The notes beneath the pieces were generated by a model, which did no database searches, had not been told where the DNA came from, and was given only the letters and a program-made list of their open reading frames with translations. Shown piece after piece: positions 7,974-17,160 of a stretch of 32,790 bases of DNA. The number at the start of each line of letters is the position of its first letter. Position 1 is the first letter of the stretch. The translations under genes were made by a program, and so were the position numbers. The DNA comes from Weissella fangxianensis (lineage in GTDB: Bacteria; Bacillota; Bacilli; Lactobacillales; Lactobacillaceae): assembly GCF_024718545.1 (NCBI RefSeq), contig NZ_JAMXDB010000019.1, positions 1 to 32,790 on the forward strand. The letters run 5' to 3'.

Positions 7974-8069
7974 GGTAGCTATTCCTCCTTGCAAACGCGG
8001 TCAAACGGTCATTGACCTCCCGCTTGATCTTGCTTAGTTTCCTATGCGATCCGTACGTTACTTGTTTAA

Positions 8070-8495
8070 TTAACCTTCAACAGTGAAGCCCATTGAACGA
8101 GCAGTACCTTCGATCATGCGAACAGCTGCATCTACATCAGCTGCGTTTAGATCTTGCATCTTAGTTTCTGCAATTTCACGAACTTGTGCTGCAGTAACTG
8201 TAGCGACCTTCTTCGTGTTTGGTTCACCAGAACCCTTTTCAGTACCAGCGGCCTTCTTCAAAAGAACAGCTGCTGGAGGAGTCTTAGTAATGAACTCGAA
8301 TGAACGATCTTCATACACAGTAATAACTACAGGGATTAGCAAACCGCCTTGATCGGCAGTACGAGCATTAAACTCCTTTGCGAATCCCATGATGTTAACA
8401 CCAGCTTGACCCAAAGCAGGTCCAACTGGAGGTGCAGGTGTAGCCTTACCGGCTGGAATCTGCAACTTAACAATACTTGAAACTTTCTTAGCCAC
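8070..8495 (-). CDS. rplK: Ribosomal protein L11
   Basis: 141-aa protein of the GTPase-associated centre, needed for the stringent response. The N-terminal [20 protein letters not shown] segment and the C-terminal rRNA-binding domain are both clear. The start is a GTG at 8493-8495 (VAKKVSS), chosen because it has GGAGG at ideal distance and begins where L11 proteins begin; the open frame extends upstream without a homologous reading. Confidence 0.95.
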   Translation of the reverse strand: MAKKVSSIVKLQIPAGKATPAPPVGPALGQAGVNIMGFAKEFNARTADQGGLLIPVVITVYEDRSFEFITKTPPAAVLLKKAAGTEKGSGEPNTKKVATVTAAQVREIAETKMQDLNAADVDAAVRMIEGTARSMGFTVEG

Positions 8496-8588
8496 GATTG
8501 TTTCCTCCTTCGTGTTTGTGGTGTAAATGGCGCGTTTCGATTTACGCCTCCCACATATGTGCGTAATAACAACACATACTAGATTATA
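8496..8588 (-). promoter_or_regulatory. rplK-rplA promoter -10 and leader
   Basis: A perfect -10 TATAAT is at 8583-8588 on the minus strand, without a good -35. The following leader can form a small hairpin, GTAAAT/ATTTAC or GGCG/CGCC around 8525-8550, directly before the rplK ribosome site. L1 is known to bind such a leader in other bacteria; a match to the L1 site here is only suggestive. Confidence 0.4.
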
Positions 8589-8595
8589 ATAACAA

Positions 8596-8624
8596 AACAC
8601 CTAGCTTATAGCAAGCTAAGTGTT
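8596..8624 (-). terminator. Hairpin between nusG and rplK, probable (partial) terminator
   Basis: Stem AACACCTAGCTT (8596-8607) / AAGCTAAGTGTT (8613-8624) with one wobble, followed on the minus strand by TTTTGTTATTAT. The short T run suggests incomplete termination after nusG. Confidence 0.6.
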
Positions 8625-8638
8625 CAAATTTGTTATAT

Positions 8639-9193
8639 TTATTTAACTGGCTTGATATCGTTAAATGAAATTTGCGTTGGTGTGTCACGACCAAAGATAT
8701 TGATCAAGATAGTAACTTCTTGATGTTCATCATCAATCGCCGTAATTTCGCCGCCTTGACCAGCAAAACTACCTGAAACAACATCAACTGAATCACCAAC
8801 AACCACATCTACGTGTTCAACCTTACGTTCAACCAAGTTCATGCGGGCAAGCATGTCATCAACTTCTTCTGGTAGCAAAGGCACTGGCTTTGAACCACCA
8901 CCGTGTGAACCTAAGAATCCAGTAACCCCTGGTGTGTTACGAACAACATACCAAGCTTCGTCAGTCATGATCATTTCGACCAAGGCATAACCTGGGAAAT
9001 CATTTTCTTTAACAATCTTGGTCTCGCCATCTTTTTCAACTTCGACTTCTTGCTCTGGCACTAATACACGGAAAATATAATCCGTCATACCCATTGTTTC
9101 AATACGTGATTCCAAATTTGATTTCACGCGATTTTCATATCCCGCATATGTGTGCAAAACGTACCATTGCTTATCGAATGACTCAGTTGCCAT
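8639..9193 (-). CDS. nusG: Transcription termination/antitermination protein NusG
   Basis: 184 aa. The N-terminal NGN domain (QWYVLHTYAGYENRV, residues 9-23) binds RNA polymerase. The C-terminal KOW domain (GDSVDVVSGSFAGQGGEI, near 126-143) contacts ribosomal S10 or Rho. ATG at 9191-9193 behind GAGGAGG. It lies between secE and rplK in the order conserved across bacteria, with a terminator-like hairpin on each side. Confidence 0.96.
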   Translation of the reverse strand: MATESFDKQWYVLHTYAGYENRVKSNLESRIETMGMTDYIFRVLVPEQEVEVEKDGETKIVKENDFPGYALVEMIMTDEAWYVVRNTPGVTGFLGSHGGGSKPVPLLPEEVDDMLARMNLVERKVEHVDVVVGDSVDVVSGSFAGQGGEITAIDDEHQEVTILINIFGRDTPTQISFNDIKPVK

Positions 9194-9234
9194 GATTGCC
9201 TCCTCAGACTGTTTGACGTAAATTTTTGTAAATT

Positions 9235-9259
9235 AAAAACCCTCTAAAATGAGGGTTTT
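9235..9259 (-). terminator. Hairpin between secE and nusG
   Basis: AAAACCCTC / GAGGGTTTT with loop ATTTTA on the minus strand, followed by TTTTTAATTT. It is a compact intrinsic-terminator shape between two genes that are usually co-transcribed, so it may attenuate instead of fully stopping transcription. I found no convincing promoter for nusG after it. Confidence 0.65.
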
Positions 9260-9296
9260 ATCTGCTAATTCATAGCTATAGTATAGCGCATTTTGT

Positions 9297-9467
9297 TTAC
9301 TTAGACAACCAAGTAATTCCTTGTTCAAATACCCAGTCAGCGCCACCAAAAATAAGCGCAAAGGCTAATCCGGTAAACACAACGATAGTTGTATTATGGA
9401 TATTTTCATTAAATGTTGGCCAAGTAACTGTATGCATTTCTTTAATAACACTTGATATAAACTTCAT
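9297..9467 (-). CDS. secE: Preprotein translocase subunit SecE
   Basis: A short gene of 56 aa: MKFISSVIKEMHTVTWPTF, then one membrane helix (IVVFTGLAFALIFGGADW). The V-T-W-P motif before a single transmembrane segment is the SecE core; one-helix SecE is normal in Gram-positive bacteria. It clamps SecY in the protein-export channel. ATG at 9465-9467 with AGAGG upstream. It sits between rpmG and nusG as in most Firmicutes. Confidence 0.92.
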   Translation of the reverse strand: MKFISSVIKEMHTVTWPTFNENIHNTTIVVFTGLAFALIFGGADWVFEQGITWLSK

Positions 9468-9490
9468 CTGTAAACCTCTGTTCGATGCTC

Positions 9491-9640
9491 TTACATTGTT
9501 TCCCGATGCAATGTGTGATTACCGCAATACTTACAATACTTTTTTACTTGTAAACGTTCAACGCGGGTTGGCTTTTTAGCAACCATATAATTGCGTGAAC
9601 CACAAACACTACATGCTAAAGCGACTTTTTTTCCTGCCAT
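9491..9640 (-). CDS. rpmG: Ribosomal protein L33, zinc-binding (C+) form
   Basis: 49 aa beginning [18 protein letters not shown], with two CxxC pairs (CSVC and CKYC) that bind zinc. ATG at 9638-9640, stop 9491-9493. The order sigma factor-rpmG-secE-nusG matches the Bacillus rpmGB position. The four-cysteine form depends on zinc, so a zinc-free paralogue may exist elsewhere in the genome. Confidence 0.92.
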   Translation of the reverse strand: MAGKKVALACSVCGSRNYMVAKKPTRVERLQVKKYCKYCGNHTLHRETM

Positions 9641-9708
9641 TTGGCGCCACCGCTCTTCCTAACTTCTTTTTTAATATAGTAAAGTTTAACACTTTTACTC
9701 CCAAACGG

Positions 9709-10269
9709 CTAGTTGTTTTTCATTTCCAACCGATAGATCTGACACCATTTACGTCGAATACCATAGCACCACGAACGCGAACGGTGAATCAGTTGGGCAG
9801 CTTCCGCCATACCATAACCCTGCACGAGTAAAAACACCAGTTCGCGCTCTTTACCGGGCAACGTTGCGTACCACTCCATAATAAAAACCACCAAATTTTG
9901 CTGATGAACAGCATACCGTTCGCAAGCAGTTTGGGTTTCATAAGGCGCAATGTCGTCTTGTAAAACGGGCACCTGAAAATCTAGCACTCGATACTCGCTG
10001 CGCCAAAGTTGTACAACATGGGTTTGCAAGGACTGTTTATAATACAACGTCAATGCTGCCCAAGTTTGGTTATGCAACAATCGTAACGTTTTATGGAGCA
10101 CGACCCGACATTCATGTTGCCAATCTATCGGTTGCGTACGCACACGTTGTTGTTGGTAAGTCTTCCAAATCAAGCCCTCAAATTCATGCAGGATTGCCTG
10201 AAAAGCGACCTCATCGCCCGCTTGGGCTGACAAAATTAAATCTGCTCGTTTATCACGCACCTCATTCAC
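9709..10269 (-). CDS. ComX/SigH-type alternative sigma factor
   Basis: 186 aa, weakly conserved. It opens NEVRDKRADLILSAQAGDEVAFQAILHEFEGLIW, a sigma-70 region 2-like start, and ends with a helix-turn-helix region (VFLLVQGYGMAEAAQLIHRSRSWCYGIRRKW) like region 4. Identity rests mostly on position: between rlmB and rpmG-secE-nusG, exactly where Bacillus has sigH and lactic acid bacteria carry the competence sigma gene. ATG at 10267-10269 with AAGGAAAGGGTG upstream. It is probably silent under normal growth and directs late competence genes when induced. The 110 bases before it, after rlmB, hold no obvious terminator. Confidence 0.75.
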   Translation of the reverse strand: MNEVRDKRADLILSAQAGDEVAFQAILHEFEGLIWKTYQQQRVRTQPIDWQHECRVVLHKTLRLLHNQTWAALTLYYKQSLQTHVVQLWRSEYRVLDFQVPVLQDDIAPYETQTACERYAVHQQNLVVFIMEWYATLPGKERELVFLLVQGYGMAEAAQLIHRSRSWCYGIRRKWCQIYRLEMKNN

Positions 10270-10379
10270 CCTTTCCTTACTAATGTAAGAAAAGCATACG
10301 TAAAAGCTCGCAACGTGTCACACTTATGTTAGCCACAGAAAATGCTAATCACACAAATATGTCGCAAAAGCATGTTTTT

Positions 10380-11183
10380 TTATGCCAACGGATGACGACT
10401 ATTATAACCTTGATAAATAAGTAAGCTTGCTGCCACAGAAGCATTCAAACTCTGCACATGACCAATCATTGGAATGGCCAATGTTTCGTCAACAGACTTT
10501 TTTAATAGCGGTGAGATACCTTTACCTTCATTACCAATAATTAGAGCAGTTGCACCATTAGCATCCCAGCGTCGATAATCCTTACCATTCATATCAGTAC
10601 CAAATACCCAAACACCGCGTTCTTTCAATTGTTCAACAGTTTGTACTAGGTTGGTAACACGGGCAACGGGGACATGTTCAATGGCACCAGTTGACGTCTT
10701 GGCGACAACAGATGTCAACTGCACTGCCCGGCGCTTCGGAATAATAATACCGTGAACGCCTGCTGCATCAGCTGTTCGCATGATTGATCCTAAATTATGT
10801 GGATCTTCAATTGAATCTAATACCAAGAAAAAAGGTGCTTCATCTTTTTCAGCTGCTTTAGCAAATAACTCATCAATTGTTGCATATGCATAAGCTGCAA
10901 TTGATAACACGACTCCTTGATGGTTTTCACCATTAGTTAATTCATCAAGCTTTGCCTTAGGCGCATCTTGCATAACCAAGCCACGTTTTTTCGCTAAATT
11001 CGTTAGTTCATGACGGGCTTTATCTGCCAACCCCGTCTGTAACCAAACCTTGTTAATCTCAGTCTTACCTTTCAACGCCTCAACAGCTGCATGATGTCCA
11101 TAAACAAATTCGACTTGATCACCTACTGTCGTCTCACGTTGTTGCTTACTACCAACCTGTTTTTTATTATTTCGTTGTCCCAT
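10380..11183 (-). CDS. rlmB: 23S rRNA (guanosine-2'-O-)-methyltransferase RlmB
   Basis: SpoU/TrmH-family enzyme that methylates the ribose of G2251 (E. coli numbering) in the peptidyl-transferase region. About 267 aa: a basic tail, an N-terminal substrate-binding domain from VEFVYGHHAAVEAL, then the knotted SPOUT domain with LVLDSIEDPHNLGSIMRTAD, ALIIGNEGKGISPLL and IPMIGHVQSLNASVAA. The last two form the SAM-binding knot. Start taken as ATG 11181-11183; an in-frame GTG at 11201 is the alternative, and neither has a strong ribosome site. It overlaps mrnC, so translation is probably coupled. Confidence 0.92.
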   Translation of the reverse strand: MGQRNNKKQVGSKQQRETTVGDQVEFVYGHHAAVEALKGKTEINKVWLQTGLADKARHELTNLAKKRGLVMQDAPKAKLDELTNGENHQGVVLSIAAYAYATIDELFAKAAEKDEAPFFLVLDSIEDPHNLGSIMRTADAAGVHGIIIPKRRAVQLTSVVAKTSTGAIEHVPVARVTNLVQTVEQLKERGVWVFGTDMNGKDYRRWDANGATALIIGNEGKGISPLLKKSVDETLAIPMIGHVQSLNASVAASLLIYQGYNSRHPLA

Positions 11184-11592
11184 GATTAACCGTTCGCCCA
11201 CTTTCCACTTGTTGATAGATCCATGAAATTAATTTTTCTAAGCGTTCTGTCTGATCACTAGCACCTAAATAACCAAACACGGCTTCAAATCCAGTTGAAA
11301 TACGGTAGGTCACAACATCCGTATTTTTGGCCTTGGTATGTGAGTTAGCATTACGTCCACGTTTAAAGTATTTTTGTTCCGTTTCAGTATAAATTCCTTC
11401 TGCTTCGATTAACGCATATAATGCTGCATGTGCCTTGGCTGAGACATACTTCTTTGATTCACGTTGTAATTTTGCTGGCTTGGTAATGCCTTTAGCCAAT
11501 AGATGACGTCGAATATACACCTCATACACGGCATCGCCATAATAAGCTAAATCCAGCCCATTTAATTGTTCATAATTTATCTTCTCGTTCAT
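11167..11592 (-). CDS. mrnC: Mini-ribonuclease 3
   Basis: About 141 aa; an RNase III catalytic domain without a double-stranded RNA-binding domain. LAYYGDAVYEVYIRRHL carries the catalytic acidic residues, and YFKRGRNANSHTK is the second family motif. It matures 23S rRNA in Bacillus. Start at ATG 11590-11592 (MNEKINYEQ) or, four codons longer, at 11604. An extended -10-like TGGTATGAT lies just upstream, so it may have its own promoter besides read-through from pyrE. In Bacillus it follows cysS directly; here the pyr operon does. Confidence 0.9.
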   Translation of the reverse strand: MNEKINYEQLNGLDLAYYGDAVYEVYIRRHLLAKGITKPAKLQRESKKYVSAKAHAALYALIEAEGIYTETEQKYFKRGRNANSHTKAKNTDVVTYRISTGFEAVFGYLGASDQTERLEKLISWIYQQVESGRTVNHGTTK

Positions 11593-11645
11593 GTTTCCTA
11601 TCATACCATTTTATGCGTAAAAATTGGACATAAACTCATGGGCAA

Positions 11646-12266
11646 TTATGCCAGTGTCTGGTGCCAATCAGCAATCATCGCCAACTCATCATTAGTAATT
11701 TCACCAGTTTCTTTTGCCACCTGAATTAAGCTAGAAAAATTAGTCAGCGATGAAAAAGTCGTTGCTACCTGTGCAAAGTTATTCGTAGCTGCTGGTAATT
11801 CATAAGAGAAAATGGCAGTGACTCCTAACACTTCACCACCAGCTGCTCGTGTTGCTTTAACAGCACCCAAGACAGAACCACCAGTCGAAATCAAATCATC
11901 AATCAAAACAACCTTTTGACCAGGCAGCAATGAACCTTCAATTTGTTTACCAGTCCCATGATCCTTAGGTTGTGCCCGTACATAAATTAGTGGTAAGCCC
12001 AGTTCTTCAGCAACCCAGGCCGCATGCGGAATCCCTGCGGTCGCAACACCTCCGATCACTTCAACATCCGGATATTGTTCTTTAATGAGGGCAACCAGAC
12101 CATCAATAATCGTTTTACGAGCTATTGGAAATGAGATAACTTTACGATTATCCGTATAAATTGGACTTTTAATGCCCGATGCCCACGTGACTGGATCGTT
12201 TGGTTGTAATTTGACGGCATCAATATCTAATAATGCCTGCGCTACCGCTTGTTGATAATTTGTCAT
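11646..12266 (-). CDS. pyrE: Orotate phosphoribosyltransferase
   Basis: Step five of UMP synthesis: orotate plus PRPP gives OMP. 206 aa with the PRPP-binding signature VVLIDDLISTGGSVLGAV near residues 118-135 and the catalytic-loop segment YVRAQPKDHGTGKQIEG. ATG at 12264-12266 behind AAGGGG, three bases after the pyrF stop. Last gene of the pyr operon; no terminator is visible in the 53 bases before mrnC. Confidence 0.95.
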   Translation of the reverse strand: MTNYQQAVAQALLDIDAVKLQPNDPVTWASGIKSPIYTDNRKVISFPIARKTIIDGLVALIKEQYPDVEVIGGVATAGIPHAAWVAEELGLPLIYVRAQPKDHGTGKQIEGSLLPGQKVVLIDDLISTGGSVLGAVKATRAAGGEVLGVTAIFSYELPAATNNFAQVATTFSSLTNFSSLIQVAKETGEITNDELAMIADWHQTLA

Positions 12267-12269
12267 TTT

Positions 12270-12977
12270 TTACCCCTTATGAAATGCTGTCACAACTTGT
12301 TCGTATGTTGCTACTGGATCGACTGCTTGCGTAATTGAACGTCCGACAACAATCCCGTTCGCTCCTCTTTGTTGCGCTTGGGTGGGTGTCATCACGCGAC
12401 TCTGATCGCCTTGCGCATCTCCTAATAAACGAATCCCTGGCGTAATCGACAAAAATTCGTCACTCGTCGCCTCATGAATAGCCTGCGATTCATAAGCTGA
12501 GGAAATAACGCCGGCCAAGCCCGCTTTTTGTGCTAATTGTGCCAGATGAATCACGGAATCATTCAAAGAAACCGTAATCTGTTGCGTGGTCTGTAATTCC
12601 TCTTCCGTAAATGATGTTAATTGGGTAATTGCCAAAAGCTTAGGTCCATGTGTAGCTGACAAGGTCGCTTCTTTAGCTGCAGTCATCATGCGCACACCGC
12701 CAGCAGCGTGCAAGGTCAGATAATCAACGCCTAAACGCGCAACGTTTTTGGTTGCCTGACCAACAGTATGAGGAATGTCATACAATTTTAAATCTAGAAA
12801 GACAATGTAGCCGCGATCTTTCAAGGCCGCTACAAAGGCAGGTCCCTCACGATAAAAAAGTTCCATCCCCACTTTAACGGCCAATTGCTGATCTGCTGGA
12901 AATTGATCCAGAAAACGCCAAGCGACCTTTGCCTCAGGAAAATCTAAGGCAATAAAAACCGGGTTCAATCCACTCAT
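12270..12977 (-). CDS. pyrF: Orotidine 5'-phosphate decarboxylase
   Basis: Final step to UMP. 235 aa TIM barrel; the catalytic Asp-Lys-Asp array lies in FLDLKLYDIPHTV (near residues 59-71), with the substrate Lys in VKVGMELFY and phosphate contacts in TPGIRLLGDAQGDQ. The start overlaps the pyrD stop by four bases (ATGA), a sign of translational coupling. Confidence 0.95.
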   Translation of the reverse strand: MSGLNPVFIALDFPEAKVAWRFLDQFPADQQLAVKVGMELFYREGPAFVAALKDRGYIVFLDLKLYDIPHTVGQATKNVARLGVDYLTLHAAGGVRMMTAAKEATLSATHGPKLLAITQLTSFTEEELQTTQQITVSLNDSVIHLAQLAQKAGLAGVISSAYESQAIHEATSDEFLSITPGIRLLGDAQGDQSRVMTPTQAQQRGANGIVVGRSITQAVDPVATYEQVVTAFHKG

Positions 12978-13945
12978 GCTTGCTCCTTCTTAATTGCTGT
13001 CCATTCATCTTCGTTTTCAGGTAAGGCTCGCAATGCACCAGTAACATCGCTCACCTTATCAAAATGATACTTATCTAACGCCGCTGGTAAAGCAGCAATC
13101 AACTTAGGCAATCTTAGCTTATCGACACTATTCATGACACCTACTTGCACGGCCGAAGCACCGGCCAACATTAATTCTAAGGCATCATCAATCGATGACA
13201 CGCCACCAACACCGATGATTGGAATGTGAACCACTGAGGCCGCTTCCCAAATCAACTCGACGGCAATCGGATGAATCGCTTCACCGGACAAACCACCTTT
13301 ACCACGGTACAAGCGCGCTGAACGACTCTGCAAATCTAAGCTCATCCCCACTAAAGTATTGACCATTGTCAGCCCATCGGCACCTGCATTTTCAGCAGTC
13401 ACCGCTAGTGGCTTAATATCAGTCACGTTGGGTGATAACTTGGCATAAATCGGCTTTGACGTAGCTGCTCGCACAGCGCTCACCACTGCATGGATACCAG
13501 TCTCCGTCACGCCAAAGGCCCGTCCGCCTTCATCAACATTAGGACATGATAGATTCAATTCGATGGCATTAACAGTCGCTATATCGTCAATAATTTCTGC
13601 TAGTTGTACAAATTCATCAACGGTTGCCCCTGAAATTGATAACATCTTAGGTAAATCCGGTAATTTTTCAGCCAGTTCTGGCAAAAAATCAGCTGTCACA
13701 GCATCGATCCCTGGGTTCGCTAAACCGACCGAATTTAAGACACCGGCTTTCGTATTCACGATCCAAGGTTGTGGATTTCCTGTTCGCGGGGCCAACGTTG
13801 TCGTTTTTAACACCAAAGCTCCTAACTGATTAAGGTCAAAATCATCCATATGATCAAGACCATAATAAAAGGCCCCTGACGGTGGCATAAATGGATTTTT
13901 AAGTGGTAAACCTGGTAAAGAAACAGCGTAGCGTTCATCATTCAT
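12974..13945 (-). CDS. pyrD: Dihydroorotate dehydrogenase, class 1B-like catalytic subunit
   Basis: FMN enzyme oxidising dihydroorotate to orotate; 323 aa. The catalytic Cys is in NLSCPNVDEGGRAFG. The GGxAFG continuation, the N-terminal LPLKNPFMPPSGAF and the SPNVTDIKPLA motif resemble Bacillus PyrD (class 1B) more than the fumarate-using class 1A. Class 1B enzymes normally work with the iron-sulfur flavoprotein PyrK, but no pyrK is present in this operon. It either uses a distant PyrK or another acceptor. ATG at 13943-13945 behind AAAGGAG, 38 bases after carB. Confidence 0.93.
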   Translation of the reverse strand: MNDERYAVSLPGLPLKNPFMPPSGAFYYGLDHMDDFDLNQLGALVLKTTTLAPRTGNPQPWIVNTKAGVLNSVGLANPGIDAVTADFLPELAEKLPDLPKMLSISGATVDEFVQLAEIIDDIATVNAIELNLSCPNVDEGGRAFGVTETGIHAVVSAVRAATSKPIYAKLSPNVTDIKPLAVTAENAGADGLTMVNTLVGMSLDLQSRSARLYRGKGGLSGEAIHPIAVELIWEAASVVHIPIIGVGGVSSIDDALELMLAGASAVQVGVMNSVDKLRLPKLIAALPAALDKYHFDKVSDVTGALRALPENEDEWTAIKKEQA

Positions 13946-13983
13946 GTGCGAATTCTCCTTTATTATTGCCAGTCTAATTGTTG

Positions 13984-16900
13984 TTATGCAGGGGTAACCG
14001 TAAAGGCTTGTGATTCAAGCACACTTAACAGCGCCTTCACGGTATCAAAGGCTGTAAAGAGTGGTACGGCATTTTCAATCGCGGCATTACGAATCAAGCG
14101 ACTATCGTTAACTGTGGCCACATCTTGGTGCGTTGAATTAATGACTAACTGTAAATCCCCTTGGCTCAAGGCAGTCACAGCATTATGCTTCGTTTCACTG
14201 ATTTTATCTAGCACTTGGACGTGCAAACTGTTGTGCATGAAATAATCACCCGTTCCGGCTGTTGCAAACAATTGGAAACCTAATTCGTTAAAACGCTTCG
14301 CTAATGCTAACGCCTCAACCTTATCTTCATCGGCAATGGTAAACAACACATTCCCTTCATGTGGAATCTTAATATTTGTAGCAACAAAGGCTTTGTAAAG
14401 CGCCTTTTCGAAGGTCTTATCTGAACCCATGACTTCACCAGTTGACTTCATCTCAGGTCCTAACAAGGAATCTACTGCTGGTAACTTGGTGAATGAGAAG
14501 ATTGGTGACTTGACGTGAACCATCTTTGATTCAGGAACCAAACCAGTTGCAAAGCCCATGTCAGCTAACTTTTCTCCTAGCATGACGCGGGTTGCTAATT
14601 GTGCCAACTTCAAGTGCGTGACTTTTGAAATAAACGGCACTGTTCTAGAGGCACGCGGGTTAACTTCGATCACATAAGCTGTATCCTCATGAATCACAAA
14701 CTGCACATTCATCAAGCCAATCGTATCCAAACTTTTAGCTAAGGCAATCGATGCAGTGGTGATTTCTTGCTTCACTTTGTCAGACAATGTTTGCGTTGGA
14801 TAAACCGACATTGAATCACCTGAATGGACACCGGCACGCTCAATATGTTCCATAATTCCCGGAATAACCACTGTTTCACCATCAGAAAGTACATCGACTT
14901 CAGCTTCGGAACCAACCAAATATGAGTCAATCAGTACCGGATGATCATGTGAAACTTGGACCGCCCGTCCCATGTAGTCTTGTAGTTCAACCTCATTATT
15001 CACGATTTCCATGGCACGACCACCTAAGACGTACGATGGTCGAACCAATACTGGGTAACCAACTTCTTCAGCAGCATGCAAAGCTTCACCAATCGTCGTT
15101 GCCGTTTTACCCATTGGTTGTGCTAGCGCCAATTGCTTGATCACTTGGTCAAACTCTTCACGGTCTTCGGCACGATTCAAGTCAGCTACGCTCGTTCCTA
15201 AGATATTCACCCCGGCGTTAGCCAATGGCTCGGCTAAGTTAATAGCGGTTTGACCGCCGAATTGCACAACAACCCCGACTGGTTGCTCCAAATTAATCAC
15301 GTTACGGACATCTTCCAAAGTTAATGGCTCGAAATACAACTTATCTGAAACCGAAAAGTCCGTTGAAACCGTTTCGGGATTAGAATTCATAATAATTGCT
15401 TCATAACCGGCAGCTTGAATGGCCTTGACCGCATGGACAGTGGCATAATCAAACTCAACCCCTTGACCGATACGGATAGGTCCTGATCCAAGCACCAGCA
15501 CGCTTCGTTTATCAGTTACCACTGATTCATTCTGCTCTTCATAAGTTGCATAGTAATAAGGTGTTTGTGACGCAAATTCGGCTGCCACCGTATCAACCAT
15601 TTTATAAACAGGTTGAATGGCTGCGTCTTCTCGTAACGATGCAACATCATTAGCTGTCCACTGCCAGATATCAGCGATGGTCTGATCGGCAAAACCATTT
15701 TGCTTGGCTTGTTGTAGAGCTTGTTCCTCGCCAACATGTTGTGCCAGATTTTCTTCAATTTCAATAAGGTGGAGCACCTTATCCAAGAAGAAGTAATCAA
15801 TCTTCGTCCGGTTATGGATTTCATCTATTGAAACACCGCGACGTAGTAATTCACTAATCATAAATAAACGATCATCACGTGCGGGCATCAAGTCATTTAA
15901 CAACTTTTCAGTTGAAATCTCGGCAAAGTTAAGATCACGCAGCCCAATAGCGCCAATTTCCAATGAGCGGACCGCCTTATTCATAGCCTCTTCAATATTG
16001 CGACCGATGGCCATAACCTCACCAGTGGCCTTCATTTGTGTGCCTAAATGACGGTCAGCAGTTGCAAATTTGTCAAATGGCCAACGCGGAATTTTGACAA
16101 CCACATAATCCAAAGCTGGTTCGAAAGCGGCCTTCGTTGTTCCGGTAACTGGGTTGATAATTTCATCCAACGTCAAACCAACTGCAATTTTTGCCGCCAT
16201 CTTGGCAATGGGATAACCCGTTGCTTTTGAAGCCAATGCTGATGATCGTGACACACGTGGATTAACTTCGATAATATCGTAGTTAAACGAATTTGGATCC
16301 AAGGCCATCTGAATGTTGACCCCACCTTCGATTTTCAAAGCTCGAATAATCTTCAAGGCTGCGTCACGCATCATTTGCAATTCACGGTCAGACAAAGTTT
16401 GGACCGGTGCCACCACAATTGAATCACCCGTATGGACACCAACTGGGTCAAAGTTTTCCATTGAAGCCACAATCAAAGCATTGTCAGCTGCATCGCGCAT
16501 GACTTCAAATTCAATTTCCTTATAACCGGCGATTGATTGTTCAATCAATACCTGGGTGACCGGCGACAACTCTAAGCCATTTGCCGCAATCGCTTTTAGT
16601 TCCTCTTCATCGTTGGCAATACCACCTCCAGTACCACCTAAGGTATAAGCAGGCCGAACAATGACTGGATAACCACTCGTTTCAGCGAACGACAACGCTT
16701 GTTCAACTGTCACCGCAATCATTGATTCGGGAACTGGTTCGTTTAAGCGGGTCATTAGATTTTTAAAGGCTTCACGGTCCTCAGCCTCTTCAATCGCTGA
16801 TAATTTGGTTCCTAATAAGATAATGCCTAATTCATCCAAAATACCGGTTTCAGCTAGTTGCTTGGCCATGTTTAACCCAGTTTGACCACCTAAGGTTGGT

Positions 16901-17160
16901 AAGATAGCATCCGGACGTTCCTTGCGCAGAATTCGTGATAGAAATTCTAGTGATAATGGCTCAATATAAACCTCATCAGCAATTTCACTATCTGTCATAA
17001 TCGTGGCGGGATTTGAGTTCACCAAGACGACCTCGTACCCCTCTTCTTTTAGTGACATCGTAGCTTGGGTACCTGAATAATCAAATTCAGCTGCTTGACC
17101 AATAATGATTGGACCTGAACCAATTACTAAAATTTTGTGAATATCTGTACGTTTAGGCAT
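13984..17160 (-). CDS. carB: Carbamoyl-phosphate synthase large subunit
   Basis: Makes carbamoyl phosphate from bicarbonate, ammonia and two ATP. Full length at 1058 aa: two ATP-grasp halves, each with an N-terminal [13 protein letters not shown]-like motif (residues about 10-22 and 550-565), an oligomerisation domain between them, and a C-terminal MGS-like allosteric domain (about the last 130 residues). ATG at 17158-17160; AAAGGACAA precedes it, inside the original 3' end of carA. If carA is truly broken, CarB would depend on free ammonia. Confidence 0.95.
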   Translation of the reverse strand: MPKRTDIHKILVIGSGPIIIGQAAEFDYSGTQATMSLKEEGYEVVLVNSNPATIMTDSEIADEVYIEPLSLEFLSRILRKERPDAILPTLGGQTGLNMAKQLAETGILDELGIILLGTKLSAIEEAEDREAFKNLMTRLNEPVPESMIAVTVEQALSFAETSGYPVIVRPAYTLGGTGGGIANDEEELKAIAANGLELSPVTQVLIEQSIAGYKEIEFEVMRDAADNALIVASMENFDPVGVHTGDSIVVAPVQTLSDRELQMMRDAALKIIRALKIEGGVNIQMALDPNSFNYDIIEVNPRVSRSSALASKATGYPIAKMAAKIAVGLTLDEIINPVTGTTKAAFEPALDYVVVKIPRWPFDKFATADRHLGTQMKATGEVMAIGRNIEEAMNKAVRSLEIGAIGLRDLNFAEISTEKLLNDLMPARDDRLFMISELLRRGVSIDEIHNRTKIDYFFLDKVLHLIEIEENLAQHVGEEQALQQAKQNGFADQTIADIWQWTANDVASLREDAAIQPVYKMVDTVAAEFASQTPYYYATYEEQNESVVTDKRSVLVLGSGPIRIGQGVEFDYATVHAVKAIQAAGYEAIIMNSNPETVSTDFSVSDKLYFEPLTLEDVRNVINLEQPVGVVVQFGGQTAINLAEPLANAGVNILGTSVADLNRAEDREEFDQVIKQLALAQPMGKTATTIGEALHAAEEVGYPVLVRPSYVLGGRAMEIVNNEVELQDYMGRAVQVSHDHPVLIDSYLVGSEAEVDVLSDGETVVIPGIMEHIERAGVHSGDSMSVYPTQTLSDKVKQEITTASIALAKSLDTIGLMNVQFVIHEDTAYVIEVNPRASRTVPFISKVTHLKLAQLATRVMLGEKLADMGFATGLVPESKMVHVKSPIFSFTKLPAVDSLLGPEMKSTGEVMGSDKTFEKALYKAFVATNIKIPHEGNVLFTIADEDKVEALALAKRFNELGFQLFATAGTGDYFMHNSLHVQVLDKISETKHNAVTALSQGDLQLVINSTHQDVATVNDSRLIRNAAIENAVPLFTAFDTVKALLSVLESQAFTVTPA

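Noticed and set aside
13563-14245. Plus-strand open frames opposite pyrD and carB
   Set aside because: They are antisense shadows of well-supported genes with no independent start signals.
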